64,000 nt of DNA from Bradyrhizobium liaoningense (GTDB lineage Bacteria > Pseudomonadota > Alphaproteobacteria > Rhizobiales > Xanthobacteraceae). The stretch is taken from assembly GCF_018130785.1 (NCBI RefSeq), contig NZ_JAFCJT010000016.1, positions 62,001 to 126,000 on the forward strand, given 5' to 3'. The position numbers and the translations under genes were made by a program. Below, piece after piece: positions 41,708-49,631 of the stretch; position 1 is the stretch's first letter, and every line of letters begins with the position of its first letter. A model generated the notes under the pieces. That model searched no databases and had not been told where the DNA came from. It worked only from the letters and a program-made list of their open reading frames with translations.

Positions 41708-42172
41708 ATGAAGTGGGACACGCTGGATGAAGAGCCCTGCTCGCTCTCCCGCACCGTCGCCGTGGTCGGCGACCGCTGGACGCTGCTGATCCTGCGCGAA
41801 TGTTTTTTACGCGTGCGGCGGTTCGAGGGATTTCAGTCCTCGCTCCAGATCACGCGCCATCTGCTCTCGGAGCGGCTGAAGAAGCTGGTGCGGTTCGGCA
41901 TTCTGCGCCGCGTCCCCTATTCCGAGGCGCCGAAGCGCTACGAATATATCCTGACGCAAAAGGGCCTCGACCTCTACCCGATCATCATGGCAATGGTGCA
42001 TTGGGGCGACACCCACATGGGCGACGAGCGCGGCCGACCGCTGCTGCACCAGCACAAGACTTGCGGCAAGCAGTTCGACCCCGTGATGGTGTGCTCGGAA
42101 TGCGGTGAGCCGCTGCATGCGAAACAGGTGCATGTGCATGCGGGGCCTGGGCGGAAGGAGGCGCTGGGGTGA
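41708..42172 (+). CDS. HxlR-family transcriptional regulator
   Basis: 154 residues with a CCGGAG Shine-Dalgarno. EEPCSLSRTVAVVGDRWTLLILREC is the family start with its conserved Cys, followed by RRFEGFQSSL, LSERLKKLVRFGILRRVPY and the wing KRYEYILTQKGLDL. The extension after the HTH contains CGKQFDPVMVCSECGEPL, a four-Cys zinc-ribbon-like element seen in the longer HxlR proteins. It probably represses or activates the divergent SDR in response to an electrophile or aldehyde. Confidence 0.92.
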   Translation: MKWDTLDEEPCSLSRTVAVVGDRWTLLILRECFLRVRRFEGFQSSLQITRHLLSERLKKLVRFGILRRVPYSEAPKRYEYILTQKGLDLYPIIMAMVHWGDTHMGDERGRPLLHQHKTCGKQFDPVMVCSECGEPLHAKQVHVHAGPGRKEALG

Positions 42173-42191
42173 GTGGCGCCGAGTAACAGGT

Positions 42192-42292
42192 GTCATGCCC
42201 CGGCTTGACCGGGGCGTCCAGTACGCCGCGGCCTCTCTGGATCCCCCGACTGCCTCTGGAATACTGGATCGCCCGCCTTCGCGGGCGATGAC
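42192..42292 (+). repeat. Dispersed GC-rich repeat, family B, copy 2
   Basis: Starts GTCATGCCCCGGCTTGACC and shares the long block GTCCAGTACGCCGCGG and the end ATACTGGATCGCCCGCC ... GCGATGAC with 28674-28772. Confidence 0.88.
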
Positions 42293-42344
42293 AGCGATGG
42301 TGGGATACGCTCTTGCGCCAAAGACGCACTGATGGCATTGCCCC

Positions 42345-43958
42345 TCAATGCCCCCTTGCCGGCGCATGCAGATCGATCGGCCGCAGCACGGCCGCCGTCG
42401 GGATCATCAGCACCGCGACGATCGCAAGCGTCCAGAACACATCAATATAGGCGAGGAAATCGACCTGCTGCTGCAAGGTCTTCCCCACCCAGGCGACCGC
42501 CTGTGACGCCGCATCGCTCGCATTCGAGCCTTGCGCCTGAAAATAGCGTGTCATGGCGTCGATGGTCTGCTGGTAGCCGAGATCGGATGGCGCGGCGTGC
42601 TCGATCAGGCGGCTCTGGTGGAATTGCTGACGCTGCGCCAGAATCGTCTGCGCGAGCGCAACGCCCATGGAGCCGCCGATGTTGCGGGCGACGTTGATCA
42701 GCGCGGAGGCCTGGTTGGTCTTGTCGGGCGGCACGCCGTCATAGGACGCGGTCGTCACCGGCAGGAACAGGAAGGGCAGGCCCAGCGCGAGGAAGATGCG
42801 CGACAGCGCCGCATAGCCGTAGGTGATGTCGCCGGTGAGCCCCGTCAGATGCCACATCGAGAACGCGACGATGGCGGCCCCTAACATGATGAGGTATTTC
42901 GGCTGCACCGTGCTGACGAGGCGACCAACCACCGGCATCAGCACCAGGGTAGCGACGCCGCCGGGCGACAATGCGAGACCGGCCAGCAGGGCCGTGTAGT
43001 TCAACTCGGTCTGAAGCAGTTGCGGCAGGAGCTGGGTCGTCGAGATCAGCACCGCGCCGGTGCCGAGCATGACCAGGAAGCAGGCAGCGAACTGCCGTCG
43101 GCCGAGCAGGCGGAGGTCGACGATGGGGTCCTCGCGCGTCAGCTCCCATGGGATCAGCGCGAGCAGCGAGACGGCTGCGAGCACCGCGAAGAAGACGATC
43201 ACGTTCGAGCCGAACCAGTCACTGCGCTGGCCTTCGTCGAGCACGTATTCGAGCGAGCCAAGTCCGATCGCGACGAGTGCGAAGCCGACATAATCGACGC
43301 GCAGGCCCTTGCTCAGCAGCTTCTCCCTCTCCTCCTCCGCACCCGACGGTTCCTTGACCAGCGTACCGACCAGGAACAGCGAGAGCATTCCCATCGGCAC
43401 GTTGATCAGGAACACCCAGTGCCAGCTGTAGGTATCCGTGATCCAGCCGCCGAGTGTCGGGCCGATCACGGGCGCGACCACCACTGCGACCCCGTAGATC
43501 GCGAAGGCCTGGCCGCGCTTGTGAGGCGGAAAGGAGTCCGCGAGGATCGCCTGCTCGCTGGTCGCCATGCCGCCGCCACCGAGACCCTGGAGGATGCGGA
43601 ACAGCACCAGCGCCTCCAGATTCCAGGCGAAGCCGCACAGCAGCGACGCGACCGAAAACGTCGCCACGCATATCATGTAAAAACGCTTGCGGCCGATCAC
43701 GGTCGACAGCCAGCCCGATATCGACAGCACGATGGCGTTGGCGACGAGATAGCTGGTGATGACATAGGTGCTCTCGTCGATGCCGACGGCGAGCCCGCCA
43801 GCGATGTGACGCAAGGCGACATTGGCGATGGTGGTGTCGAGCACCTCCATGAAGGTCGCGATCGAGACCACGAAGGCGATGAGATAAGGATTGTGTCCGC
43901 CAGCAGCCGAGCGCTCCGGCGACCAGCCGCCTGCGTCACCTCGCGCGGTGTCCGTCAT
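42345..43958 (-). CDS. emrB: DHA2-family MFS drug exporter, EmrB-like
   Basis: 537 residues from ATG 43958, with fourteen hydrophobic segments expected for DHA2. Motifs are IATFMEVLDTTIANVALRHI, GWLSTVIGRKRFY (motif A), RILQGLGGGGM, and VIGPTLGGWITD (motif C, antiporters). It exports hydrophobic compounds in exchange for protons, together with the HlyD-type adaptor encoded directly upstream. The ATG overlaps the TGA of that gene, so translation is coupled. No TolC-type gene is adjacent. Confidence 0.94.
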   Translation of the reverse strand: MTDTARGDAGGWSPERSAAGGHNPYLIAFVVSIATFMEVLDTTIANVALRHIAGGLAVGIDESTYVITSYLVANAIVLSISGWLSTVIGRKRFYMICVATFSVASLLCGFAWNLEALVLFRILQGLGGGGMATSEQAILADSFPPHKRGQAFAIYGVAVVVAPVIGPTLGGWITDTYSWHWVFLINVPMGMLSLFLVGTLVKEPSGAEEEREKLLSKGLRVDYVGFALVAIGLGSLEYVLDEGQRSDWFGSNVIVFFAVLAAVSLLALIPWELTREDPIVDLRLLGRRQFAACFLVMLGTGAVLISTTQLLPQLLQTELNYTALLAGLALSPGGVATLVLMPVVGRLVSTVQPKYLIMLGAAIVAFSMWHLTGLTGDITYGYAALSRIFLALGLPFLFLPVTTASYDGVPPDKTNQASALINVARNIGGSMGVALAQTILAQRQQFHQSRLIEHAAPSDLGYQQTIDAMTRYFQAQGSNASDAASQAVAWVGKTLQQQVDFLAYIDVFWTLAIVAVLMIPTAAVLRPIDLHAPARGH

Positions 43959-45118
43959 CGCACCCTGGTCCAGGGCACGACCGACATGCCGGGACCGACC
44001 GGCAGATCGGCCGGCCAATTGTCGACCACGATCTTCACCGGCACGCGTTGCACCACCTTGACGTAATTGCCGGTGGCGTTCTCCGCCGGCAGCAGGCTGA
44101 ACGCGGTGCCCGATCCCGGCTGCACGGAATCGACATGTCCCGTCAGCTTGCGCCCGGGATAGGCATCGATGCGGATCTCGACCGGCTGCCCCGGACGCAT
44201 GTCGTTGAGCTGCGTCTCCTTGTAGTTGGCGACAATCCAGACTTCGTCGGGCACGAACATCATCAGGCTCTGCCCCGCCGTCACGAACGTGCCTTTGGCG
44301 CCGCTGAGCTTGGCGATCCGGCCGGACTGCGCAGCGACGACGCTGGTATATTGCAAATTCAACTTGGCCTGGTCGAGCTGCGCCTGCGACTGCTCCAGCT
44401 GCGCCTTGGCGCCTTCAAGCTGCGCTTGCAGCGTCTTGATGCCGACTTGCGCGGCCGTCACCGCGGTCCTGGCGCGCTCGGTGTTGGCCTGCTGCGCCTG
44501 AAGATCGGAGCGGGTCTGCTGCTGGCGCTGCACGGTGCCGGCGCCCTTTTCGACCAGATCCTGGGCGCGCGCAAATTCCTCCTGGGAGAACCGGAGCTGG
44601 GCCTCGGCCTGTTCGAGCTGCGCCTGGGCTTGCTTGATCTGCTCCTGCTGGGAGTCGATTTGCGCCTCGACATTCGCGATGTTGGCTGCCGAGACGGCAA
44701 CCTGCGCCGTCGCCTGATCGACGGCGATGCGATAGTCGCGCTCGTCGATCTTGGCGATGAGATCGCCCGCGTTGACATGCTGGTTGTCGGTAACGGGGAT
44801 ATCAGTCACGTAGCCGCCGACCTTCGAGGCCACGGAGAAGCTGCGTGCGGCAATGAAGGCGTCGTCGGTGGATTCATAGTGACGCGCCTCCAGCCAATAG
44901 AGCAGACCGCCGACAAGAGCCGCGATCAGCACGATGGCACCGACAGCGGCGAGCAGCCGATGCTCCCGAAGCCGTTCGCGCAGCGTTGGCGTCTTCGCCG
45001 GCTGCTGGTCCGTGGCGTCGCCGGTCTGATCAGGAGATGTTTTCGGAGCGTCCTTCCCCTTCTGCGGCTGTTCCGCGGACGGGCCACGCTCCCGCGTTCG
45101 AGCATCCACGGCGAACAC
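43955..45118 (-). CDS. emrA: HlyD/EmrA-type membrane fusion protein
   Basis: 387 residues from GTG 45118. A Gln/Lys/Pro-rich cytoplasmic start of about 50 residues leads into one membrane helix (LLAAVGAIVLIAALVGGLLYWL). The biotinyl-lipoyl-like half motif FSVASKVGGYVTDIPVTDNQ is followed by a long coiled coil of EQ-rich helices (QIDSQQEQIKQAQAQLEQAE and SQAQLDQAKLNLQYT), then the second lipoyl half (GRIAKLSGAKGTFVTAGQS) and a beta barrel with PGQPVEIRIDAYPGRKLTG. It bridges EmrB to an outer-membrane channel. Confidence 0.94.
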   Translation of the reverse strand: MFAVDARTRERGPSAEQPQKGKDAPKTSPDQTGDATDQQPAKTPTLRERLREHRLLAAVGAIVLIAALVGGLLYWLEARHYESTDDAFIAARSFSVASKVGGYVTDIPVTDNQHVNAGDLIAKIDERDYRIAVDQATAQVAVSAANIANVEAQIDSQQEQIKQAQAQLEQAEAQLRFSQEEFARAQDLVEKGAGTVQRQQQTRSDLQAQQANTERARTAVTAAQVGIKTLQAQLEGAKAQLEQSQAQLDQAKLNLQYTSVVAAQSGRIAKLSGAKGTFVTAGQSLMMFVPDEVWIVANYKETQLNDMRPGQPVEIRIDAYPGRKLTGHVDSVQPGSGTAFSLLPAENATGNYVKVVQRVPVKIVVDNWPADLPVGPGMSVVPWTRVR

Positions 45119-45251
45119 CTTTCTCGGGATTAGCCGGCGGCAGGGCGGCTAAAGCCGGCTCGAGCCGGCTCGCGCGCCCCGAGCCTAACCGCAGCGCCAA
45201 GGCATGGTTCCGGCTGCGGGGAGCACCGCTGTTATTCGTGAATGCACTGCC

Positions 45252-45285
45252 CAAAAAAGAAGCGCGGCACCGTGCGTGCCGCGCT
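45252..45285 (-). terminator. Rho-independent terminator of the PRC-barrel/small-gene unit
   Basis: Reading the minus strand, AGCGCGGCAC, loop GCACG, GTGCCGCGCT is followed by TCTTTTTT. It lies about 30 bases after the stop of the 52-residue gene. Confidence 0.8.
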
Positions 45286-45315
45286 CGTCTCGAATGCCGT
45301 TGTCGGCGCTTTTGC

Positions 45316-45474
45316 TCAGTGCGTCTTGGTCTCGTGCCACTTCTCGAGGTCGGGCTTTGTCTCGCCCGACTTCTGCTCTTTCTCGGGATTGCCCTTCCAG
45401 GGCTTGTCGGTCTGGGCGTGCGATCCCCAGTCATTCTGACGCCGGGGATCGTCGGTGGGCCGTTCCTTGCTCAT
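45316..45474 (-). CDS. 52-residue hydrophilic protein of unknown function
   Basis: A complete frame from ATG 45474 to TGA at 45316-45318, too short for usual gene calling. The sequence starts MSKERPTDDPRRQNDWGSH and ends KPDLEKWHETKTH. It is highly charged with many Lys, Glu and Asp and no hydrophobic core, so probably disordered. A DxKPWKGNPEK segment is notable. It lies 23 bases downstream of the PRC-barrel gene and before a strong terminator, so it is probably in that transcript. Small stress-island proteins of this type are common in Bradyrhizobium. Confidence 0.75.
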   Translation of the reverse strand: MSKERPTDDPRRQNDWGSHAQTDKPWKGNPEKEQKSGETKPDLEKWHETKTH

Positions 45475-45497
45475 CGGATCTCGCTTTCCATCACAGC

Positions 45498-45872
45498 TTA
45501 CGCGAAGGGGACGCCGTAATACGAGTTGATGCCACGGACTGCCGCGTCGTCACCCCAGTTCCAATCGCTTCGTTCACCGTATTTCGGCGCGCCTTCGAGC
45601 GCCTTGGCGGTGATCCCGGTGACATAGCCGCCAAGCTCCGTGTCGTATTTCAGCGACTGCCAAGGCAGCGGATAGTGGTCGTTGCCGAGGCCCAGGAAGC
45701 CGCCGAAGCCGAGCACGGCGTAGGAGACCTTGCCGCTGACCTTGTCGATCATCACGCGTTCGATCGCGCCGATCTTGTTGCGATCAGCGCCATAGACCGA
45801 TGTTCCCTCGACCTTGTCGCTGCCGATCAGCCTGCCCATCTCGCTGCGGTCCAACTCGCCTTGTTTCAGCAT
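45498..45872 (-). CDS. PRC-barrel domain protein
   Basis: 124 residues from ATG 45872, with GGAGAA about six bases upstream. The PRC barrel appears as MGRLIGSDKVEGTSVYGADRNKIGAIERVMID, then VSYAVLGFGGFLGLGNDHYPLPWQSL and a TGI-type ending. Stand-alone PRC-barrel proteins of about 120 residues are frequent in rhizobia and relate to the photosynthetic reaction centre H subunit. The role here is unknown. It is preceded by a possible EcfG-type promoter and followed by the 52-residue gene. Confidence 0.9.
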   Translation of the reverse strand: MLKQGELDRSEMGRLIGSDKVEGTSVYGADRNKIGAIERVMIDKVSGKVSYAVLGFGGFLGLGNDHYPLPWQSLKYDTELGGYVTGITAKALEGAPKYGERSDWNWGDDAAVRGINSYYGVPFA

Positions 45873-45903
45873 CTCAATTCTCCACTCGGCCAATGTGTGG
45901 ATC

Positions 45904-45929
45904 AACTTGCGTGAAGGACTGATCGTTCC
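45904..45929 (-). promoter_or_regulatory. EcfG-like promoter of the PRC-barrel gene
   Basis: On the minus strand GGAAC is followed after 17 bases by AGTT, one mismatch from the CGTT consensus. It lies 32 bases before the ATG. Confidence 0.5.
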
Positions 45930-45961
45930 TGCGTGCAGGTGCGGCATCTCGCGACCAAACG

Positions 45962-45986
45962 GGAACATCACGGAAAACGCGCCGTT
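45962..45986 (+). promoter_or_regulatory. EcfG-like promoter of the 75-residue gene
   Basis: GGAAC, sixteen bases, CGTT exactly, 38 bases before the ATG at 46025. It is divergent from the promoter at 45904-45929. Confidence 0.75.
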
Positions 45987-46024
45987 TTCATATTCACATC
46001 AGGAAACCTGGCGTGAGGTGAAGC

Positions 46025-46252
46025 ATGAGCGATTTCCGCGATATCCAGCACGGCATCAACGATCCCGTCGACGGGGTCGACGTCAAGCGGCAGATCAACA
46101 CCAACCAGACCCCGCATGAGCGGGCGCAGCGACACGCCGATGTGCGCGCCGATCCGTCGGCCTCGCCGACAGAAACGTTCCTGCCTGAGAGACTGCGGCG
46201 CAAGCCGACCGATCCGATCAATCCGCGCACCGGTCGCAATCCGACGGACTAG
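46025..46252 (+). CDS. 75-residue disordered hydrophilic protein
   Basis: Begins MSDFRDIQHGINDPVDGVDV with a GAGGTGAAG Shine-Dalgarno. It is rich in Arg, Pro, Asp and Thr, has no hydrophobic stretch and no cysteines, and ends DPINPRTGRNPTD. Likely intrinsically disordered and cytoplasmic. No family is recognised. It sits between an exact EcfG-like promoter and a second one that overlaps its stop codon. Confidence 0.72.
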   Translation: MSDFRDIQHGINDPVDGVDVKRQINTNQTPHERAQRHADVRADPSASPTETFLPERLRRKPTDPINPRTGRNPTD

Positions 46253-46276
46253 GAACCTCGGTCCCGGCGCGGTGTT
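46252..46276 (+). promoter_or_regulatory. EcfG-like promoter of the DUF4142 gene
   Basis: GGAAC, sixteen bases, TGTT, one mismatch from consensus, 53 bases before ATG 46330. Confidence 0.5.
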
Positions 46277-46329
46277 GGCGCAAAGACCCGCGCAGCAAGC
46301 GGCCGTGCCGCCAATCCGGAGGACCGACC

Positions 46330-46881
46330 ATGAAACGTGCCGTCATCGCCTTTGCTGGCGTGCTTCTCGCAGGCCCCGCGCTCGCCCAGTCGCTCGGCGA
46401 GAAGACCGGCATCAACTCGGTGCTCGGCGTCGCGCCAGCTACCGCCGACTTCGTCAAGGAGGTCGCCACCAGCGACATGTTCGAGATCGAATCGAGCAAG
46501 CTCGCCGGGCAGAAGGGCACCGCGCAGGAGAAATCCTTCGCGCAGCAAATGGTGACCGACCACACCAAGACCAGCAGCGAGCTCAAGGGCCTCGTCGGCG
46601 ACGGCAAGGTGCAGGCGACCCTGCCGACGGCGCTCGACAGTTCGCACCAGAGCAAGCTCGACAAGCTCAAGGGCGCCTGGGGCAAGGATTTCAGCTCGGA
46701 CTACAATTCCTACCAGGTCAGCGCGCACGAGGACGCGGTCTCGCTGTTCGAGCGCTACGCCAAGGGCGGCGACAATTCGGCGCTGAAGGATTGGGCCGGC
46801 AAGACGCTGCCGGCACTCAAGCATCATCTCGATATGGCCAAGGAGCTCGGCAAGGCGCCTAGCGTCGGGCAGTCCAAGTAA
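46330..46881 (+). CDS. DUF4142 family exported protein
   Basis: 183 residues. Signal peptide MKRAVIAFAGVLLAGPALAQ, then the DUF4142 helical (ferritin-like) domain: VLGVAPATADFVKEVATSDM, IESSKLAGQKG, AQQMVTDHTKTSSELKGLV and YNSYQVSAHEDAVSLFERYA. The repeated H-x-x-x... and E positions resemble helical bundle proteins of the bacterial periplasm. No metal site is asserted. DUF4142 genes are often part of the general stress regulon in rhizobia. The EcfG-like element upstream agrees. Confidence 0.9.
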   Translation: MKRAVIAFAGVLLAGPALAQSLGEKTGINSVLGVAPATADFVKEVATSDMFEIESSKLAGQKGTAQEKSFAQQMVTDHTKTSSELKGLVGDGKVQATLPTALDSSHQSKLDKLKGAWGKDFSSDYNSYQVSAHEDAVSLFERYAKGGDNSALKDWAGKTLPALKHHLDMAKELGKAPSVGQSK

Positions 46882-46976
46882 ATCATCGCATGAGGACGCC
46901 GGCGTCACCGACGTTCTCATATTAGCAACGATTGCTCCTCTCCGCTCGTTGAGATCGCACGGTTGCGGAGACCACC

Positions 46977-47978
46977 ATGGCGCATCAAGGCAAGGCTTCC
47001 GTATCCCGCCGGCACGTCGTTCACGCGGCGAGCGCAACGCTCGCTACGGCTTCGCTGGCGTCTTCGTCAGCGAAAGGAAACCCAGAGATGGCCGAGCACG
47101 ACCTGATCGATCCCGTCACCCGCTATCCGAAGCCGCCGTTCAAGAAGCAGTCACAGCCCTGGCCAGGGCTTGCCGGCAAGATGGAGCCGCGGCCGGACCA
47201 TGGCGAGAGCAGCTACAAGGGCTCCGGCCGGCTCGCCGGCCGGAAGGCGCTGATCACCGGCGGCGATTCCGGCATGGGCCGCGCGGCCGCGATCGCCTAT
47301 GCGCGCGAGGGCGCCGACGTCGCCATCAACTATCTGCCGGCGGAAGAGCCCGACGCGCAGGAAGTGATCGCGCTGATCAGGAAGGAGGGGCGCACCGGGC
47401 TTGCGATCCCCGGAGATCTCAAGGATGAAGCGTTCTGCAAGAAGCTGGTCGAGCAGACTGTGCAAGACCTCGGCGGGCTCGACATCCTCGTCAACAACGC
47501 GGCACGGCAGCAGACGCGCGCGTCGATCCTCGACGTCTCGTCGGAAGACTTCGATGCGACCATGAAGACCAACATCTACGCGCCGTTCTGGATCATCAAG
47601 GCAGCGATGCCGCATCTCAAGCCGGGCTCATGCATCATCGGCACGACGTCGGAGCAGGCTTACGATCCCTCGGCGGACCTCTACGATTATGCACAGACCA
47701 AGGCCGCGACGATGAACTACGTGAAGTCGCTGGCGAAGCAGCTCGCTTCGAAGGGCATTCGCGTCAACGGCGTCGCGCCGGGACCGATCTGGACGCCGCT
47801 CCAGGTCTCCGGCGGCGCCACGATGGAGAAGCTCGAGAAGTTCGGCGGCATGACGCCGCTCGGTCGCCCCGGCCAGCCCGCCGAGCTCGCTTCGATCTAT
47901 GTGCAGCTTGCCGCGGCCGATGCGAGCTATGCGACGGGCCAGGTGTATGGCTCCGCGGGCGGATCGGGACAGCCGTAA
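46977..47978 (+). CDS. SDR oxidoreductase, YghA-like, with Tat-like or leader N-terminus
   Basis: 333 residues. The first 40 residues (HQGKASVSRRHVVHAASATL) are a twin-arginine-looking or remnant leader; an internal ATG gives a cytoplasmic form from MAEHDLID. The SDR domain is ALITGGDSGMGRAAAIAYAR, ILVNNAARQQ, GTTSEQAYDPSADLYDYAQTKA with Tyr-x3-Lys, and VAPGPIWTPLQVSG. The PPFKKQSQPWPGLAGKMEP and DHGESSYKGSGRL leader is the YghA/YdaD general-stress SDR pattern. Confidence 0.9.
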   Translation: MAHQGKASVSRRHVVHAASATLATASLASSSAKGNPEMAEHDLIDPVTRYPKPPFKKQSQPWPGLAGKMEPRPDHGESSYKGSGRLAGRKALITGGDSGMGRAAAIAYAREGADVAINYLPAEEPDAQEVIALIRKEGRTGLAIPGDLKDEAFCKKLVEQTVQDLGGLDILVNNAARQQTRASILDVSSEDFDATMKTNIYAPFWIIKAAMPHLKPGSCIIGTTSEQAYDPSADLYDYAQTKAATMNYVKSLAKQLASKGIRVNGVAPGPIWTPLQVSGGATMEKLEKFGGMTPLGRPGQPAELASIYVQLAAADASYATGQVYGSAGGSGQP

Positions 47979-48055
47979 CGCTTCGGCCGAGGAACTATCG
48001 TCGGCCCTTGGCTTTACAAAACTGTCATGGAGATCGTTTCGCCAACCGTAGACCG

Positions 48056-48640
48056 ATGGCGCTCGTAACAGTCAAACCAACGCGGATCGATGTCGCGATC
48101 GCGAACGAGATCGCGGATCACACCAATGTAGAGCTCGAGGAGATCGCCGAGGCGCTGACCTGGGGCGCGGACGAGCATGTGCTGCTTGCCCTCGCCGCGT
48201 CAGGCTGGCTCTACGGCCGGCTTCAACCTGCCGAAGAGCGCCGCGCGGCCAATCACATTCTGGCGGTATCGCTGATGACAGCGATCCTGCCGCACCTCCT
48301 CAAATCGGCATTCGATCAGGTCAGGCCCGACCGACTGACTGTGCGAGGCCATCGCCGCGGTGTTCCGTTCTCCGGGCGGTCCCGCGACGCATTCCCGTCG
48401 GGCCACGCCATGCATATGGGCGCGCTGGCATCAGCAGCCGGCCTGCTGCCACCGGCCCGCCGCCGTCTCGTCCGCTCCATCGCCGTGTCGCTGTCATTGA
48501 CGCGCGTGGCACTGCTCGCGCACTGGGCCAGCGACGTCGTCGTCGGCTTCACCCTCGGTATCGTCATCGAGCGATTACTGAGGCCGTGGTCATTGGCGAA
48601 GCCGCGGCTCGGGGCCCAAAGCCGGCGGGTAAGATCATGA
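48056..48640 (+). CDS. PAP2-type phosphatase
   Basis: 194 residues from ATG 48056. The three phosphatase motifs are present: KSAFDQVRPDR (K-x6-RP), AFPSGHAMHMG (PSGH) and LTRVALLAHWASDVVVGF (usually SRx5Hx3D, here Thr for Ser). Two or three hydrophobic stretches make it a small integral membrane protein. Possible substrates are phosphatidate or undecaprenyl pyrophosphate. Its TGA overlaps the ATG of the first DUF3147 gene. Confidence 0.9.
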   Translation: MALVTVKPTRIDVAIANEIADHTNVELEEIAEALTWGADEHVLLALAASGWLYGRLQPAEERRAANHILAVSLMTAILPHLLKSAFDQVRPDRLTVRGHRRGVPFSGRSRDAFPSGHAMHMGALASAAGLLPPARRRLVRSIAVSLSLTRVALLAHWASDVVVGFTLGIVIERLLRPWSLAKPRLGAQSRRVRS

Positions 48641-48984
48641 CCGAGTATGTCGTGCGCTTCATCGCCGGCGGCGTGATCGTATCCGCCTTCGCAATCCTCG
48701 GCGACATGCTCAAGCCCAAGAGCTTTGGCGGCCTCCTTGGCGCCGCGCCGTCGGTCGCGCTCGCCACGCTCGGCATCGCGGTCGTTCAGCACGGCCCGCA
48801 ATACGCTGCGGCCGAAAGCTGGACCATGATCTACGGCGCGGTCGCCCTCGCCTGCTACAGCCTCGCCGTCTGCCATCTCCTGATGAGATTTCGGCTCGCG
48901 GCGCTGCCCGCCACCATTGTCGCTTTTGCCGTATGGCTTGCAGTCGCCTTCGGCCTGCTAGCGGGTCTTGGAGGTGCCGCCTGA
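48637..48984 (+). CDS. DUF3147 family membrane protein (first of pair)
   Basis: 115 residues with about four hydrophobic segments: FIAGGVIVSAFAILGDML, GGLLGAAPSVALATLGIAVV, TMIYGAVALACYSLAVCHLL and the final VAFAVWLAVAFGLLAGLG. The FGGLLGAAPSVALATL helix is the family signature. Starts by ATGA overlap with PAP2 and ends by ATGA overlap with the second DUF3147 gene, so the three are strictly coupled. Function is not established. Confidence 0.85.
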   Translation: MTEYVVRFIAGGVIVSAFAILGDMLKPKSFGGLLGAAPSVALATLGIAVVQHGPQYAAAESWTMIYGAVALACYSLAVCHLLMRFRLAALPATIVAFAVWLAVAFGLLAGLGGAA

Positions 48985-49466
48985 TGCTGATCGAGCTGTC
49001 ATCCTCGGCGCTCAAGCGAACGCGCTGGTACGAATACGGCATTCGCTTCCTGCTCGGCGGACTGGCGACGGTTTTCGCGGGCATCATGGGCGCGCGCTTC
49101 GGCGTCTCGGCCGGCGGGCTCTTTCTCGCCCTCCCCGCCATCTTCTGCGCCAGCGCAACGCTGATCGAAAGCCATGAGCGCCGCGCCAAGGAGAAGGCCG
49201 GTTTCAGCGGACGAAGACGCGGGCAGCAGGCGGCGGCGCTGGACGCCGCCGGCGCTGGCCTCGGAAGCATCGGCCTCGCGGCGTTCGCGGCCGTGTTCTA
49301 CGGCATGGTGTCAGCAAGCATCGTCGGCGCGTTCGCCACCGCCATTCTGGCCTGGGCCATGGTTTCGGTGTCGGCGTGGTGGCTGAGGCGGAAGCTTCGC
49401 ATCACCTCTCGCCGCGAGGAACACGGGCGCCAGGCGCGATCAGCGAACGGCCGCGGCCTCCGGTAG
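48984..49466 (+). CDS. DUF3147 family membrane protein (second of pair)
   Basis: 160 residues. YGIRFLLGGLATVFAGIMGA and GGLFLALPAIFCASATLIES mirror the first copy's topology (small helix, FLALPAIFCAS). Later segments LGSIGLAAFAAVFYGMVSA and GAFATAILAWAMVSVSAWWL complete four helices, joined by a basic loop (HERRAKEKAGFSGRRRGQQ). A long Arg-rich tail ends SANGRGLR. The last 27 bases overlap the minus-strand gene at 49440-49631. Probably a partner of the first DUF3147. Confidence 0.85.
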   Translation: MLIELSSSALKRTRWYEYGIRFLLGGLATVFAGIMGARFGVSAGGLFLALPAIFCASATLIESHERRAKEKAGFSGRRRGQQAAALDAAGAGLGSIGLAAFAAVFYGMVSASIVGAFATAILAWAMVSVSAWWLRRKLRITSRREEHGRQARSANGRGLR

Positions 49467-49631
49467 CATCAGGAAATCATGCATCGCGGCAGCGGTCTGA
49501 AGCTGATCGATGCGCGCCATAACAGAATCGCGCTGCTGTCCATCCGGCAAGCCCGACAACTCGTGCTCGAGCCGCAGCTTCTCTGCTTTGAGACGTTGTT
49601 CGAATGTATGCGGCTCAGACCGTCTTCGCAT
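49440..49631 (-). CDS. 63-residue coiled-coil small protein
   Basis: Begins MRRRSEPHTFEQRLKAEKLRL with Shine-Dalgarno GAGGACGGAAG immediately upstream. The helical middle (EQRLKAEKLRLEHELSGLPD, then QQRDSVMARIDQLQTAAAMHD) looks like a short coiled coil, with the ending FLMLPEAAAVR. It resembles a common tiny Bradyrhizobium protein (start RSxPHTFxxRLxxEK). The function is unknown. Its start overlaps the end of the next upstream gene by 17 bases, and its 3' end overlaps the convergent DUF3147 gene. Confidence 0.75.
   Translation of the reverse strand: MRRRSEPHTFEQRLKAEKLRLEHELSGLPDGQQRDSVMARIDQLQTAAAMHDFLMLPEAAAVR

Noticed and set aside
47991..48015. GGAAC-N16-CTTT before the PAP2 gene as an EcfG promoter
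   Set aside because: The -10 lacks the GTT core (CTTT), so the match is too weak to list.
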